The position numbers and the translations under genes were made by a program. Below the pieces are notes generated by a model. It saw only the letters and a list, made by a program, of their open reading frames with translations, made no database searches and was not told where the DNA came from. This document shows positions 9,366 through 19,440 of a DNA stretch of 64,000 nt, in pieces; position 1 is the first letter of the stretch; each line of letters opens with the position of its first letter. The stretch is from Microglena sp. YARC (Eukaryota; Chlorophyta; Chlorophyceae; Chlamydomonadales; Chlamydomonadaceae), in contig CM039464.1 of NCBI GenBank assembly GCA_022414725.1, positions 60,192,539 through 60,256,538 on the forward strand, written 5' to 3'.

Positions 9366-10536
9366 AAAGAGTGTTTTTTTTCTTTTCTCTATATTTATCT
9401 ACAATATGGTTAAGAATGAATGATGCATCTGCAGTCCCCCTACCACTTCTAAATCCATATTGGCCAGCGGCTCTAAGGTTGAATTCTTCTGACCAATCAT
9501 CTAGTCTACGTAGCATGCAAAGGGAGAAGATCTTTCCTATGGAGTTGCTCACCGCAAGACCTCGATAGTTGTCCTTGTCATACACACTGCCTTTGGATTT
9601 GGGTACGGGTACCAAGGCAGCTGCAGCCCATTGGCTAGGGTAAGAAGTCTTCCAGATGAGATTAAACAGGTTAGTCATAGCTTGTACAAATCGGGAGTTG
9701 GCCTCATGGGAAGCAAATCTGTACCATTCTGCAGGGATACCATCTACCCCGGGGGAGGAGTTTTTCCGTAGGGATTGGAGAACAGAAAACACCTCCTGGG
9801 TGGTAAAGTCTTGACATAACCATGTTGGTGCGGCCTCTATCTGAGGTCCATCAGCTTGAGGGACAAAGTCCCTAGCATCCAGACTTGGATCAATACCTAC
9901 TTGCACATCAAAGAGGTCTGCAAAATAATCAGTCCAATCATGAATTGTGATGTCTGCCGTAGTGGCCTTGTTAGGCTCACGCACGTCTTTCCAAAAACTT
10001 TTCGGATTATGCCGAAGATTCGTATGAAGGTTCTCCATGCGTGTTTCTAGCCACTTCCTCTTCTTTCTTCTGAGAATCCTCTTGTACTCCTTGTGCATAG
10101 AACCAGCCAAGTCAGAGCTAGAGCCATGTTGATGTTCTGCTTGGCTTGCTGCCTGTCTAGCACGATTGCATTCATCATCATACCATGCGTTCACGGGCCC
10201 GTGCTTACGCTTAGCTACAGGTTTGTGACATGGTGTGCATTTGCTTATGGCTAGTTCAATAGCACTAGCAATCCCCTTCTCTGAATCTTCCATAGATGAG
10301 CTATGGAGTGCATTGTCAAGTAATCGGTTAACGTCTGGGTCACGCTTAATTGTGTGTGCATACATCTGGACATAGTTGTCTTTCCATTTCAGTTTGGGCG
10401 AAGGTTTACCACCAGCAGGTGTACTAATAGTACCTTGAGAAGGCCTAAGGGCAGCATCTGGTATGTGGAGTGTGATAGGCATGTGGTCAAACTTTCCACC
10501 CCCGGGCTTGAGAGGGCAGTCATGCTTGGGAGTCAT
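9352..10536 (-). pseudogene. LINE A ORF2, N-terminal part (end of endonuclease, RT fingers)
   Basis: The 394-codon frame begins with the end of the endonuclease (FDHMPI near residue 17). It then has a linker (WYDDECNRARQAA) and the reverse transcriptase start: SLRKNSSPGVDGIPAEWYRF, ALVPVPKSKGS, DNYRGLAVSNSIGKIFS and AGQYGFRSGRGTADASF. It ends out of frame at KKKNTLCGFC because an A run at 9373-9380 is one base longer than in LINE B. The two frames overlap by 14 bases, so one indel explains the split. A start codon at 10534-10536 is only the first ATG after truncation. Confidence 0.85.
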
Positions 10537-10537
10537 G

Positions 10538-10538
10538 C

Positions 10539-10574
<36 letters not shown>

Positions 10575-10582
10575 ATATAGGA
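10538..10582. repeat. TA array at the 5' end of LINE A
   Basis: Alternating TA with one phase break, directly abutting the truncated LINE end. Confidence 0.9.
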
Positions 10583-11572
10583 TATGGATATGCCAGCCAT
10601 CAAATTATATAACAGGAAGCACGCAAGTAAAATTAGAGAGAGGATTCGTTACATGAACTCAGCAGATACAAGCACTAGGTCAAGTACCCGAATGAAAAAA
10701 ATATCCAGATTAGTTGAAGAGGGATTAGCCCCATTAAAATGTCCGTTCGTTACCGCCCCTCCATGGGTAGGGACTTCGGTACAACAGCCGTACTGCCGGA
10801 TGCGCCAAACGGATGCGCCAAACGGGTGCACCAAACGGGTGCGCTAAGGAACCTAAGGGTTCGCCCTACAAATTCCATTTGGACCGCACCAACTGACGTT
10901 TGCAAACGACAGGCAGCTCGAGAAACTCGCAGAAACTCGCGAAGACTGTCACCTCTACTCCGACTCGAAGCAAATTTCAGACAAGTTGTATCCGAGTCAC
11001 GTCACCTCATCTTCTAGGTACATTTAAGTGAAACTGCGCCCCAAACCACTTGACGTTAGGATTCGGCAGTCAAGTCACCTCGAAGGAAAATGCCGAGTCA
11101 CAGCAGGAGGTTTTAATGTAAGTTCTTTACAACGGCATAGGCTCGATAGCGGAGAAGATACTATTAAGCGCAACAGGCACAATCTTATAGAATAGGGATG
11201 TGTACTGCAAGGTACTGCAGTCACGTGCAGGCCACAGCTAGCCTGTGGCCTGGCGGCAGGCAACACGGGTCCTGGAGGAAGTAGGTACCTGTGTGCACTA
11301 TGCCAACTCAGAGACTGATATATACATCAGTAACTAACAGGAGGGCGCACAGCCCCAGTTTATGTGGTAATGCGCAACTGTATACCAAAGCGCGGTAAAC
11401 GAGACATACGTTCCGCAAGAACAGCCACGAGGGCAGCAACAAGGCTACGCACACCGCACACCAAACAACCCTAGCTTCCCATCCCCAGCGGATCCCCATA
11501 CCTAACACGAGGGCAGCAACAAGGTTACACACACCGCAAACCGCACACAAAACAACCCTAGTTACCGCCCCT
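10583..11572. other. Intergenic stretch with small repeats
   Basis: 10591-10672 resembles the repeat at 3830-3900. A 12-bp unit (GGATGCGCCAAAC / GGGTGCACCAAAC) is repeated four times at 10798-10846. Two copies of a unit of about 50 bp (CACGAGGGCAGCAACAAGG, ACACACCGCA, AACAACCCTAG) lie at 11427-11473 and 11507-11561. GTTACCGCCCCTCCATG occurs at 10748 and 11561, the second being the target of element X. No gene was recognised. Confidence 0.6.
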
Positions 11573-11577
11573 CCATG

Positions 11578-11915
11578 TATCAGCATGAATTGCGGTGCTC
11601 TCACGCGTTTTATGACTTGGTGACTACTTATGTACTCCCTTAGAACTATCGGTACATACAGTGTTACTGTCTGTACTGTGTCAGATGCGCATAGACACGG
11701 TGACAGCTTCCTGTTAGCTGCGTCACCGTGTTCCTCTGACACACGCCGTCTAGTTTGTACCTTGATTAGGGTTCAGGCTTGCTCCCGTTCCTCCACTGGG
11801 GTCCTTTGTGGTTCTCCTGTCATTGTAAAGTTATTCTCGTCTCCATGTATAGATTGGCGCGTCTGTTCCGCTGCAAGCATCTCTGTCCACTCTACGGAGT
11901 GTATTAAAGCTGATA
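11578..11915 (+). repeat. Element X 5' LTR
   Basis: 338 bp with inverted ends TATCAGC...GCTGATA rather than TG...CA. About 97% identical to the 3' LTR. Confidence 0.93.
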
Positions 11916-11927
11916 GGTTACGGGCTC
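11916..11927 (+). other. Element X putative primer binding site
   Basis: GGTTACGGGCTC starts directly after the LTR. It resembles the complement of the initiator tRNA-Met anticodon arm (GGTTATGGGCCC, 10 of 12), which would be copia-style priming by a half-tRNA. Element Y has GGTTACGGTCCC at the same place. The tRNA assignment is inferred from memory of plant-type tRNA. Confidence 0.5.
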
Positions 11928-12258
11928 CTCATTTACTACCACTGCTTTTCAAATGCAACTTCCGCGAGGGCCTCCCGCCGGCTTAGTTTGTCAAACTCAC
12001 TGATCAAAATGGTGTTTCTTGGTCGCGCGGGATTCGCAGTGTCATCGTTAGCAATGGCTTCGACCATGTCCTTCCTCCGGAGGTCAAGGTTCCTTCTGAT
12101 TGGCTTGATGTTTGCGCGCCAGCGGCCTCTGCTGCCGGAGAGGAGGATCCTTCCGCCATCGTGAAAGTATCCCCCCCCAATCAATCCTCCAACTTTGCGG
12201 TTCCTTCTCCTACTGTTCAACGCCTCTCTCCTGAGGTTGAGGACATTCTGATGACTCT

Positions 12259-14067
12259 GTGTTGTGTCTTGACTCAGATTATTCAATTTCTTCGGGTATC
12301 GTGCCTCTGACGGCCCAGTTCTGGGGTGGATGCCAGACTGATGATAACCTGACTGAGGATGAGGAGGATTTCCGACGTTCTGATTCTGATGATTTGAAGA
12401 GTGCTACGAGTGCAGACTACGGTGGAGTGACTCCGTCTGCCAATGCTACTCGAGTATTTGAGACTTCTACAGTTTCGCCTGTTTATGAACATGCGCCTCC
12501 GTCGGCGCCTCTGCCTGCGCCTCTGCCTGCGCCTCTGCTTGCGCCTCTTCCACCGGTCCACCCGGATGTGGCCAAGCCGTCTTTGCTGAGGAATTCTGTG
12601 TCTTTTACCACTGGTTCCAACCCTATGGAGCGAGGCCTCCCTGGCTACAATACTCGTGCTCGAGAGGCTGCTGCTACTGCTGTCCGCACTTCTGCTGCTG
12701 GCGCTTCGCAGGAGCCCCCTCCGCCTCCGCCGGTGGAGCTGCCTCCTGCCCCTGCCCCTCCCCCTCCAGTGCTGACTTCGCTATCTTGCGAGTCCTGGGA
12801 GCATCTGCTCACTGGAGGAGATCCTCCAGCCCTGCAGTTGCGGGACTTCCGTCTTGTCCGCCGAGCTCAATCGGATGCTGGATCTTTGGATGGCATCCTG
12901 TACGGTAGGCTGGATATGACAGCCACTCAGGAAAATGTTGATAGCAAGGGTCGCCCTCGGCGTGTGATGGCATTCACTGAGCTAGGTCTCAAGTGCCGGT
13001 CGTTTCTAGGGCCTGTTCCGGTTGGGATTAGCTATCCTCCTGCTCATGGGGTTTCCTTTGGTGGTATGAGGCGTAGGGATGCTGAAAGGCGAGGTTACCA
13101 GTGGGTGAAAGTTCCCCGCCCTCTCTGTCTTGTTAGGCCTGATTTCGAGCTGTTAGTGAGTTTTGCGCGGTCCCTGCCTGATGTTAGGAACATAGATGAC
13201 CAGCGCGCGTATGACGCTGGTCTTGCGGCTGAGTACTTTCTGGAGATTCGTAATTCTTTGGCACCCCTGACCCCTGCTCCTGCTGCTGGAACTTCGGCTT
13301 CTCATGGTGAGTCTCGTGTAGATCCTGCACTGTTGGGTTTCAGTGCACTGTCCCTGGACCGTCAGGAGTTCATGTGCTTGACCATGATGCTCGCCAACAT
13401 GACGGATGCTATGGTCAAGGTATACCAGGAATTTGCTAAACCTCGGGATATCTTGTTAGATATCCGGAGGAGGCAGTCTGATGCCCTTGCCTCTAGTGTC
13501 CCTCTCATGCTAAACGAGCTTCTTGGTTCAGCCATGAGCCCTTCTGACCGCGTTGACGATTTCTTTCGCAAGATTCGCGGTCTCTGCTCTGACCTCCGCA
13601 GTGCTGGGTCTCCACAGACTCAGCGCCACGCCATGAGTATTATCGTTAATGGTATTCGTCTGGCACGCTTCGACTCTGCGGATCAAGTTACGATGCTGTA
13701 CAACTCGCAGCCTGTTGATTACTGGTCTTGTTTGGCAGAATATAGGTCTTCAGATATCTTGAATGTAGCACTCCCCAAGGCATCCTGGGTGGTCCCGGGA
13801 CACTCCCCAAATTCCTGCCAATGCTGCATTCCAACGTGGGCAGGGGTCTGGTTCTCAGGGTTCCGGTTCCGCCAAGCGACGCCTGGATTGCGCTTGGGGA
13901 CCATGTCCCCACAAGACGAGCCACTCGGAGGACCGCTGCTGGACAAAGCACCCGCACCTGCGAAGGGGCAAGGATGGTGCACCGGGTACTGCCCCAGTGC
14001 CCATCGCTTTGGCTCTTCCAGGTACGCTTACTCCAAGGCAGCTGTCCTCCTTGCAGGCCCAGATTGA
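12259..14067 (+). pseudogene. Element X gag
   Basis: Long frame with an acidic, Pro/Ala-rich N-terminal third (APLPAPLPAPL, PPPPPVELPPAPAPPPP) and a helical core (MCLTMMLANMTDAMVKVYQE, SVPLMLNELLGSAMSPSDRV, DDFFRKIRGLCSDLR) likely to be the capsid. The frame is genuine to about 13790. After that the nucleocapsid knuckle (CAWGPCPHKTSHSEDRC, Cys-Cys-His-Cys) is read in the next frame, so a frameshift near 13790 breaks the protein. No close family name was recognised for the capsid; the call rests on position before protease. Confidence 0.7.
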
Positions 14068-14398
14068 TGGGTTCGCTATGCCCAAGAAATAGGAGGTGCG
14101 CTCTGTCCTATTCTCTTGCACCTCGAAGTTTTCCAACGTATGTAGCCCGAGCCTGTTTGAGGGTGTCTGGCATGTTGATTTTGGAGCTGGAATGTCTATC
14201 ACAGGTGATCTGTCTTTGTTCACTGTGTATCATGCTTCTGAGGATGGGCCAGCGGTTCGATTTGGTGATGGGGTGGTTCAACGGTCAGTGGGTGAGGGAT
14301 CCGTTGTGTTATGTAGTGATTGGTTACCAACATCAATCACTCTAACTAATGTGCTCTACATACCCCCCTGTCCAGTGAACCTCCTGCCCTGTCGGTAA
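13790..14398 (+). pseudogene. Element X nucleocapsid knuckle and aspartic protease remnant
   Basis: The reading frame shifted from gag carries the zinc knuckle, then an in-frame TAG at 14090-14092, then the copia protease signature WHVDFGAGMSITGDLSLF (D-x-G-A, with Phe in place of the usual Ser/Thr) and TLTNVLYIPPCPVNLLP, the LxxVLYVP-like stretch after the protease core. It ends at a TAA near 14396-14398. The Phe substitution beside the catalytic Asp suggests loss of activity. Confidence 0.75.
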
Positions 14399-14403
14399 AT
14401 GCT

Positions 14404-15705
14404 GTGGCTCATGCTCATCACTGCAAGATTTCTTTTGATAGTTTTAGTTGTACTGCCACTCAGGGCTCTTCTGTACTCTGGTCTTTCCCTGATGCCTCAA
14501 GTGATGGTGTATACAAGTTTACCTGTAGGCCTTGTAACAACCCTCGTGGCCGTTTGTTTAGTGCTGAACATTACCCAGTTTTTGCACTTGATGTTGATGA
14601 GGATGGTGGAGTTGTTATCCCTACCACTCCTGAATGGCTGTGGCATAGGCGGCTGGGTCACCCTGGCTATGACGCCATGCACAAGCTTGTCAGGGATGGT
14701 CTGGTTAACAACTTACCCCTCACTCTCAATCAAGTGAAGAAACTGGCTAAGATCCCATGTGATGCTTGTCAAAAGGCAAAGGCAAAACGTATCCCTTTTC
14801 CTAAAGAAAACAAAACTAAGATCCGTGCACCTCTACAACGCCTTCACTTGGACATCATGGGACCAGTTCATGTTAGGGGCTTGCGTGGGGAGTTTTATAT
14901 TCTGTGTCTCACAGACCAATACTCTGGCTATGCTGAGGTATTGTGCTTGAGGTCCAGGGATGAAGCTCCCTTAGCAGTTCAAACTACCATCCTCAGATGG
15001 ATGACTCAGCTACATGGGTTTGTCTTCAAATGTCTGAGATCTGACAGGGCTAATAAGGAATTCATAGTGAAGTGGTTCGAGGATTGGTTGAAATCGGTTG
15101 GTGCTGTGCATGAATTATCGATGGCATACACTGCTCAGCAGAATGCAACTGTGGAGAGGTACAATGGGGTCTTGCAGAACATAGCTAGGAGTATCCACTT
15201 GGAGTCTAAGCTAGCTAAGTCTTTCTGGCCCTATGCCTTCCTAGCTGCTTGTTACCTACGTAATCGGCTGCCCAATCAGGGTGACAAGACTCCATACGAG
15301 TTGTTCTTTGGGGTTCTACCTGATGTGTCGTTGTTGCGTGTGTTTGGTTGCCCTTGCTATGTCACCTTAGTCAATGGGAAGAAACGCAACAAGCTAGACG
15401 AAAGGGCGTTATCTGGTAGACTGGTTGGGTATTCCCTGGTGAGTAAGGGTTATTTTGTTTGGGTTTCTAAGTTGCGCCAGGTAGTAGAGAGTCGTGATGT
15501 ACTCTTCTATGAGCAGTTCAGCTATAACTGCATACCTGGGCTGTCCCCTTATGACGGGTCCCCGTATGTTTCCCGCATCCCTGCTGCCATCAACGGACAC
15601 ATGCCTGATTCTGCGGGTAATGCCTTAGACCCTTTAATTACCAACCCCAATTGTCGACCGCTGCCCTGGTCATGGGATGACTTTGCGTCCCAGGTCAGGG
15701 GCTGA
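14404..15705 (+). pseudogene. Element X integrase
   Basis: The zinc domain is present: WHRRLGHPGYDAM (His, His) and CDACQKAKAKR (Cys, Cys), the GAG_pre-integrase signature of copia elements. The DDE core is present: LHLDIMGPV (D), LRSDRANKEF (D) and QQNATVERYNGVLQNIAR (E). The C-terminal part has NKLDERALSGRLVGYSLVSKGYFVW, typical of copia integrases. The 433-codon frame is intact, but it is out of frame with protease upstream and RT downstream. Confidence 0.9.
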
Positions 15706-16473
15706 TGGTGCTGCATTGCGTGTGAAGATACTGGGCGGGTGGGATTCTGATGTTCTTTCAGGCAACGATTTACCCGAATCTCAGGGGGTCGCCAGGCCCT
15801 CCTCTGCGCCACGTTCTGTCGGTGAAGCTCTAGGATTTGGACTGCCTCAGGTCATAGTGGAGCCTGTCATAGGTCCGCTGTCTAATAGTCGCCACCCACC
15901 GTCCACCTGTTCGGATGACTCGCGGGCGTTGTTGATCCCTTCGCCTCCTGTCGTCCCTGGTGGTTTACACCGAACAAGGCATTGCGACGATGTAGCCGTC
16001 ACCGAGAGTGTGAGTGATGACCTTGGACACTGGTCTGGCTCTGATACTGCGTATGGCTGGGGTGTACCGGTCGACCCAGGATTCATTGATTCAGAGGCAA
16101 AGAAAGCCGACCCATTTCAACCGGGCAGTAGTTCTGCACTGGGGGCTGTACTACCTGATACTGCTGATATTGCTAATACACATGCTGCTCATGTACAAGT
16201 AAACTGCTTGTACGTGGGGGCATACATTTCTACCTCATCTGAACTAACCTATAAAGCTGCCATGCTTCCTTCCAACCCTGACAGGGATCAGTGGCTGCTT
16301 GCTATGAAGGATGAGATGGCGTCCTTGCATGCCCATGGTACTTGGGCACTCACTCCACAGCCTCCTAAGCAGAGGATCCTGTCTGGCAGGTGGTTATTTG
16401 TGAAGAAGTTTGGGGTTGATGGTTCTGTGCGCTTTAAGGCACGTTTTGTGGTATGAGGTTTTCTGCAGCGTCC
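15677..16473 (+). pseudogene. Element X linker and N-terminal RT, cut by element Y
   Basis: A variable linker is followed by the copia RT start: DQWLLAMKDEMASLHAHGTW, SGRWLFVKKFGVDGSVRFKA, RFVV, then a TGA at 16454-16456 where an Arg codon is expected (KARFVxxGFLQ). After it GFLQRPG can still be read up to the insertion of Y at 16474. Both the stop and the insertion inactivate RT. Confidence 0.88.
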
Positions 16474-16478
16474 TGGGC

Positions 16479-16725
16479 TGTGAGTTTCCGGAGTATGTGC
16501 AGAGCACAGAGACGAGGGGAAGACGGTAAGGATCAGATCTTTACAGTTAGATAAGCATTGGATCAATGCGCTAGGAGGAAGTACTGAGATGGCGCGGCAC
16601 CTCAGGGTACCGGCATCAGAGTCCGTGCCATAGCTGGCAACGGCATCGCAGTACAGTGCAACAGGGAGGTAGTCCTGTGCACTCTAAGTCACTCTAGGTG
16701 AGCCGGTGAAATCCGGTGAACAACA
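16479..16725 (-). repeat. Element Y 3' LTR
   Basis: 247 bp. It differs from the partner by 2 substitutions and a 4-bp indel, so insertion is fairly recent. Confidence 0.93.
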
Positions 16726-16738
16726 TCCCCCCCAATTC
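16726..16738 (-). other. Element Y polypurine tract
   Basis: TCCCCCCCAATTC on the + strand, giving AATTGGGGGGGA on the coding strand, directly abuts the 3' LTR as expected for plus-strand priming. Confidence 0.75.
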
Positions 16739-17170
16739 CTGGTATTCTTCATTCTGGAGAGTTCCGGGAATTAGAGGAGTTAAAAGAAAACTAGAGGGAC
16801 TTTAAATATTTATAAGCAAATTATGCTTTGAAAGATTAACTTGGGCTGACCGGCAGGCTGGCTTAACAGGTGCAAGGAGAGGAGGCACAGGAATATCCTG
16901 TGGGACAGGATGCCTGCTCAGGTCAAATCTAAAATAGAAGACAGCAGACAATCAAGGTGCAATCAATCAATATCTAGGAAAATTCTGTTCCTTGGTGTCA
17001 TGGAGTCTAGGATTGAGGTGATAGAGGTGACTGGTGGAAAGTCAAATCTGAAAGACTACAAGGGATACCATGTAAACTTATCATCTATCAACTGCTGGCT
17101 AGCTACTGGATCAGGAGATCAGGTGTCATCAACTGGGTATGGGATCTGGTAGAACCCATCTCTCTTAAGC

Positions 17171-17577
17171 CTAGTTCGTTGTGATGGCCTGGTGCAGGTC
17201 ATCCCACAGGTCAGCTGTAGGGTTAGAGTGGAAGGCAGGAGGGCAGAAGTTGAGGATGAAACAGTCTTGCTGATTCCAGGGCATGATGGCATCATCAACG
17301 TAGATCAGGATAGGACTGGGCTCTCCATCTGTCCTGATCTGATGGGACTGCATGAGGAGTCCTGGCTGCCTGTGGGCTGCATTGCAGTAGGCACTGACCA
17401 TGGCTGCCTGCAGGCAGATGGTCCACTTCAATCTATCCTTCATGCTGGCTGAGCAGGTGTCATACTTATATATGAGAGTGGCTAGAAGCTTAGAGTGCAA
17501 GTGGATAGGGGTAATAACTGGTGCAGGATTGGTGGGCATATCCTGTTCTCTCCAGACTTGGTTTGGGAGGGACCTCA
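17171..17577 (-). pseudogene. Element Y knuckle/Pro-repeat protein, part beyond element Z
   Basis: Continues ...RYKHLR with SLPNQVWREQDMPTNPAPV, HSKLLATLIYKYDTCSASMK and ILIYVDDAIMPWNQQDCFIL, ending at TAG/TAA near 17171. The YVDD-like string has no RT context (no LDIKTAF, no thumb), so it is not taken as a polymerase. Joining across the 5-bp target duplication keeps the frame, so this was one ORF before Z inserted. Confidence 0.65.
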
Positions 17578-17922
17578 TGTAACAGCTCAGGATGCTCCTA
17601 GCAGCTTGAGGGGTTATCTAGGGAACGTGATGCGTGATGTGTGTTTACGGGTATGTCGATATGAGTGAACTAGCAGAACAGGGGAAGGTTTACCTAGGTA
17701 GGGATGTCGAGTGGCTTGGAAGGAACGTCTTCGTGGAAGGAGTAGAAGGGTTCATTCCGAGTAGCTCGTGTCTATGTACGCAACGTGTGCGTTGTGAGAG
17801 ATGAGGCAGTACATGGGTATGGTACTGTATCATGTGCGTTCGTCATGTGGCTTACGGGTACGGTGTACCCGTATGCCTTGCTGGACGGCCAGAGTACCCG
17901 TGAAGGGTTCTGTACCGTTACA
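17578..17922 (-). repeat. Element Z 3' LTR
   Basis: 345 bp, TGTAAC...GTTACA. Differences from its partner lie at GTCTATG/TTACG, GTTC/TGTC, GTCAT/CGTGG and GCCTTG/ACTGG. Confidence 0.95.
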
Positions 17923-17937
17923 CTCCCCCCCCTCCAG
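17923..17937 (-). other. Element Z polypurine tract
   Basis: CTCCCCCCCCCTCCA on the + strand gives a G-rich tract directly before the 3' LTR on the coding strand. Confidence 0.8.
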
Positions 17938-18091
17938 AAGAGATGCGGACCCCGCATCTGATCGTAATAAAGGGGGGATGTGAATACCAGTCGTAGTCGT
18001 ATGTGCCGTGCTCAAAATATACTTGATGAATCAAGTTGGTTTCGGAGAGAACCATTTAACATCCCTTTTGAGTACTCCGGGAAAGATAGCT

Positions 18092-19440
18092 TTATGAATA
18101 AAGCAATCTGACCGCCGTGTCGTATGCGTCGAGTGCGATGGGTTGGTGATGGGCCCGTCTTTTCGACGTACGTCGGGACATAACGGGCGTAACACGTGAT
18201 TGCCATGCATCGACGATGTGAGGGGAACTTTTCTTGACCGCCTTGGCGAATTCCCAAGTGTCTTGCTCAATACCGAAGTCTTGCCATCGGACCAAGTATT
18301 CGAGACGTCGTTTGTTGGAAGTGCCTATGACACGCGACTTCTCGCGCATGATGCATTGGATATTCCAAATAGGAGCGCCGTCGGAGTCGAACTCAAGCGG
18401 TTGTCCAACATGGACAACGCCATCGGAGCGCCAATGCTTGATCAAACCCACGTGAAACACGGGGTGGATGCGCATCATCTTGGGCAAAGCCAAGCGGCAC
18501 GCCGTGACTTGCCGGACGACTCCGGTGACATCGTCGCGTGGACCAATGCATTCCGTAATTGTATAGGGGCCAACAAAACGAGGCGTAAATTTTGGTTTAC
18601 CCGTTGCCTTGAACTTCATATTGCGGGTGGACAAGAGAACTTGATCACCAAGGTTGAAGAAAACCTCCGTTCGTCGTTTATCGTAATGGGCTTTCTGCCG
18701 ATCCTGAGCGGCTTGCATGCATGCCTTGCATTGATCTTGTCGTTCAATGTGATCGGCCCACCAATTGTTGGCAGCCGGACATTTCGATTCGACTTCTGCC
18801 TTGAGCGGCGTCGTAGGGTCGTAACCAAGGTACACCCGAAAGGGGGTGTTTTGAATGGACTCTTGGTAGGAATTGTTGATTGCAAATTCCACAAGCGCCA
18901 AGGACTTATCCCAATCGTCGTGGTACGGCCCCACGTAGTGGCGAATCATGTCCTCGATGACTCGGTTCATGCGTTCCGTCTGACCGTCAGTTTGAGGATG
19001 AAACGCAGTCGAAAACGCTTGTCGCGTGCCCATCAATCTATGGAGAGCCACGCCGAAGTGGCCGGTGAATCGCGCATCGCGATCACTGAGGAGTTTCTTT
19101 GGGATACCATGATATCGGATGACACGATTCAGATATAGGGAAGCGAATTCCTCTGCGTTTATCGTAGTATGACAAGGTTCGACATGAACCATCTTCGACA
19201 GTTTGTCGACGAACACTGCGATAGCATCATGGCAAGAAGAAGTTGGCGGAAGCGCCGTAATAAGGTCCGTGGAGACGCACTCCCAGAATTTCTCAGGAAT
19301 TTCCACGGGAACCATGGTACCGTTAGGCTTTGCGTTTCCGGGCTTGTTTGTTTGGCACTTATGGCATTGTTGGACGAAGGCAGTAACAGTGCCGTGACTT
19401 TGGCCCAAGTAAAAGTGCGGGTGACCAGCTCCAATGTCTT
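18092..19440 (-). pseudogene. Element Z integrase core and chromodomain
   Basis: Continues the zinc domain with FVQQCHKCQTNK. The DDE core is complete: STDLITALPP (D), LLSDRDARFTGHF (D) and HPQTDGQTERMNRVIEDMIR (E). GPY/F-like CGPYT region: FTPRFVGPYTITECIG. A C-terminal chromodomain (LEYLVRWQDFGIEQDTWEFA) places Z among chromoviruses, whose integrases are thought to bind modified histones. It ends at 18092 in TAG. Confidence 0.93.

Larger units (their letters stand above)
7446..10536 (-). mobile_element. LINE A, 5'-truncated non-LTR retrotransposon
   Basis: It reads right to left: the very end of an endonuclease domain (FDHMPITLHIP, the DH.PI motif), reverse transcriptase, a C-terminal zinc knuckle, a 3' UTR of about 250 bp and a GTAAT pentanucleotide tail (TTACA on the + strand, 7446-7471). 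The apurinic endonuclease N-terminus is missing. The element sits in TA-rich DNA at both ends (CTAGTATATA and a TA array at 10538-10580), so a target duplication cannot be resolved. It is over 90% identical to LINE B (33234) and LINE D (63146). Confidence 0.9.

Noticed and set aside
14096..14398. Element X protease taken as active
   Set aside because: The residue after the catalytic Asp is Phe instead of Ser/Thr, and the frame is separated from gag and integrase by stops and shifts.
17171..17577. YVDD string suggesting a second reverse transcriptase in element Y
   Set aside because: No other RT motif is near; the frame continues from a Pro-repeat protein, so the match is probably chance.
18200..19138. 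312-codon + strand frame
   Set aside because: Antisense shadow of the Z integrase, which has clear catalytic motifs on the other strand.
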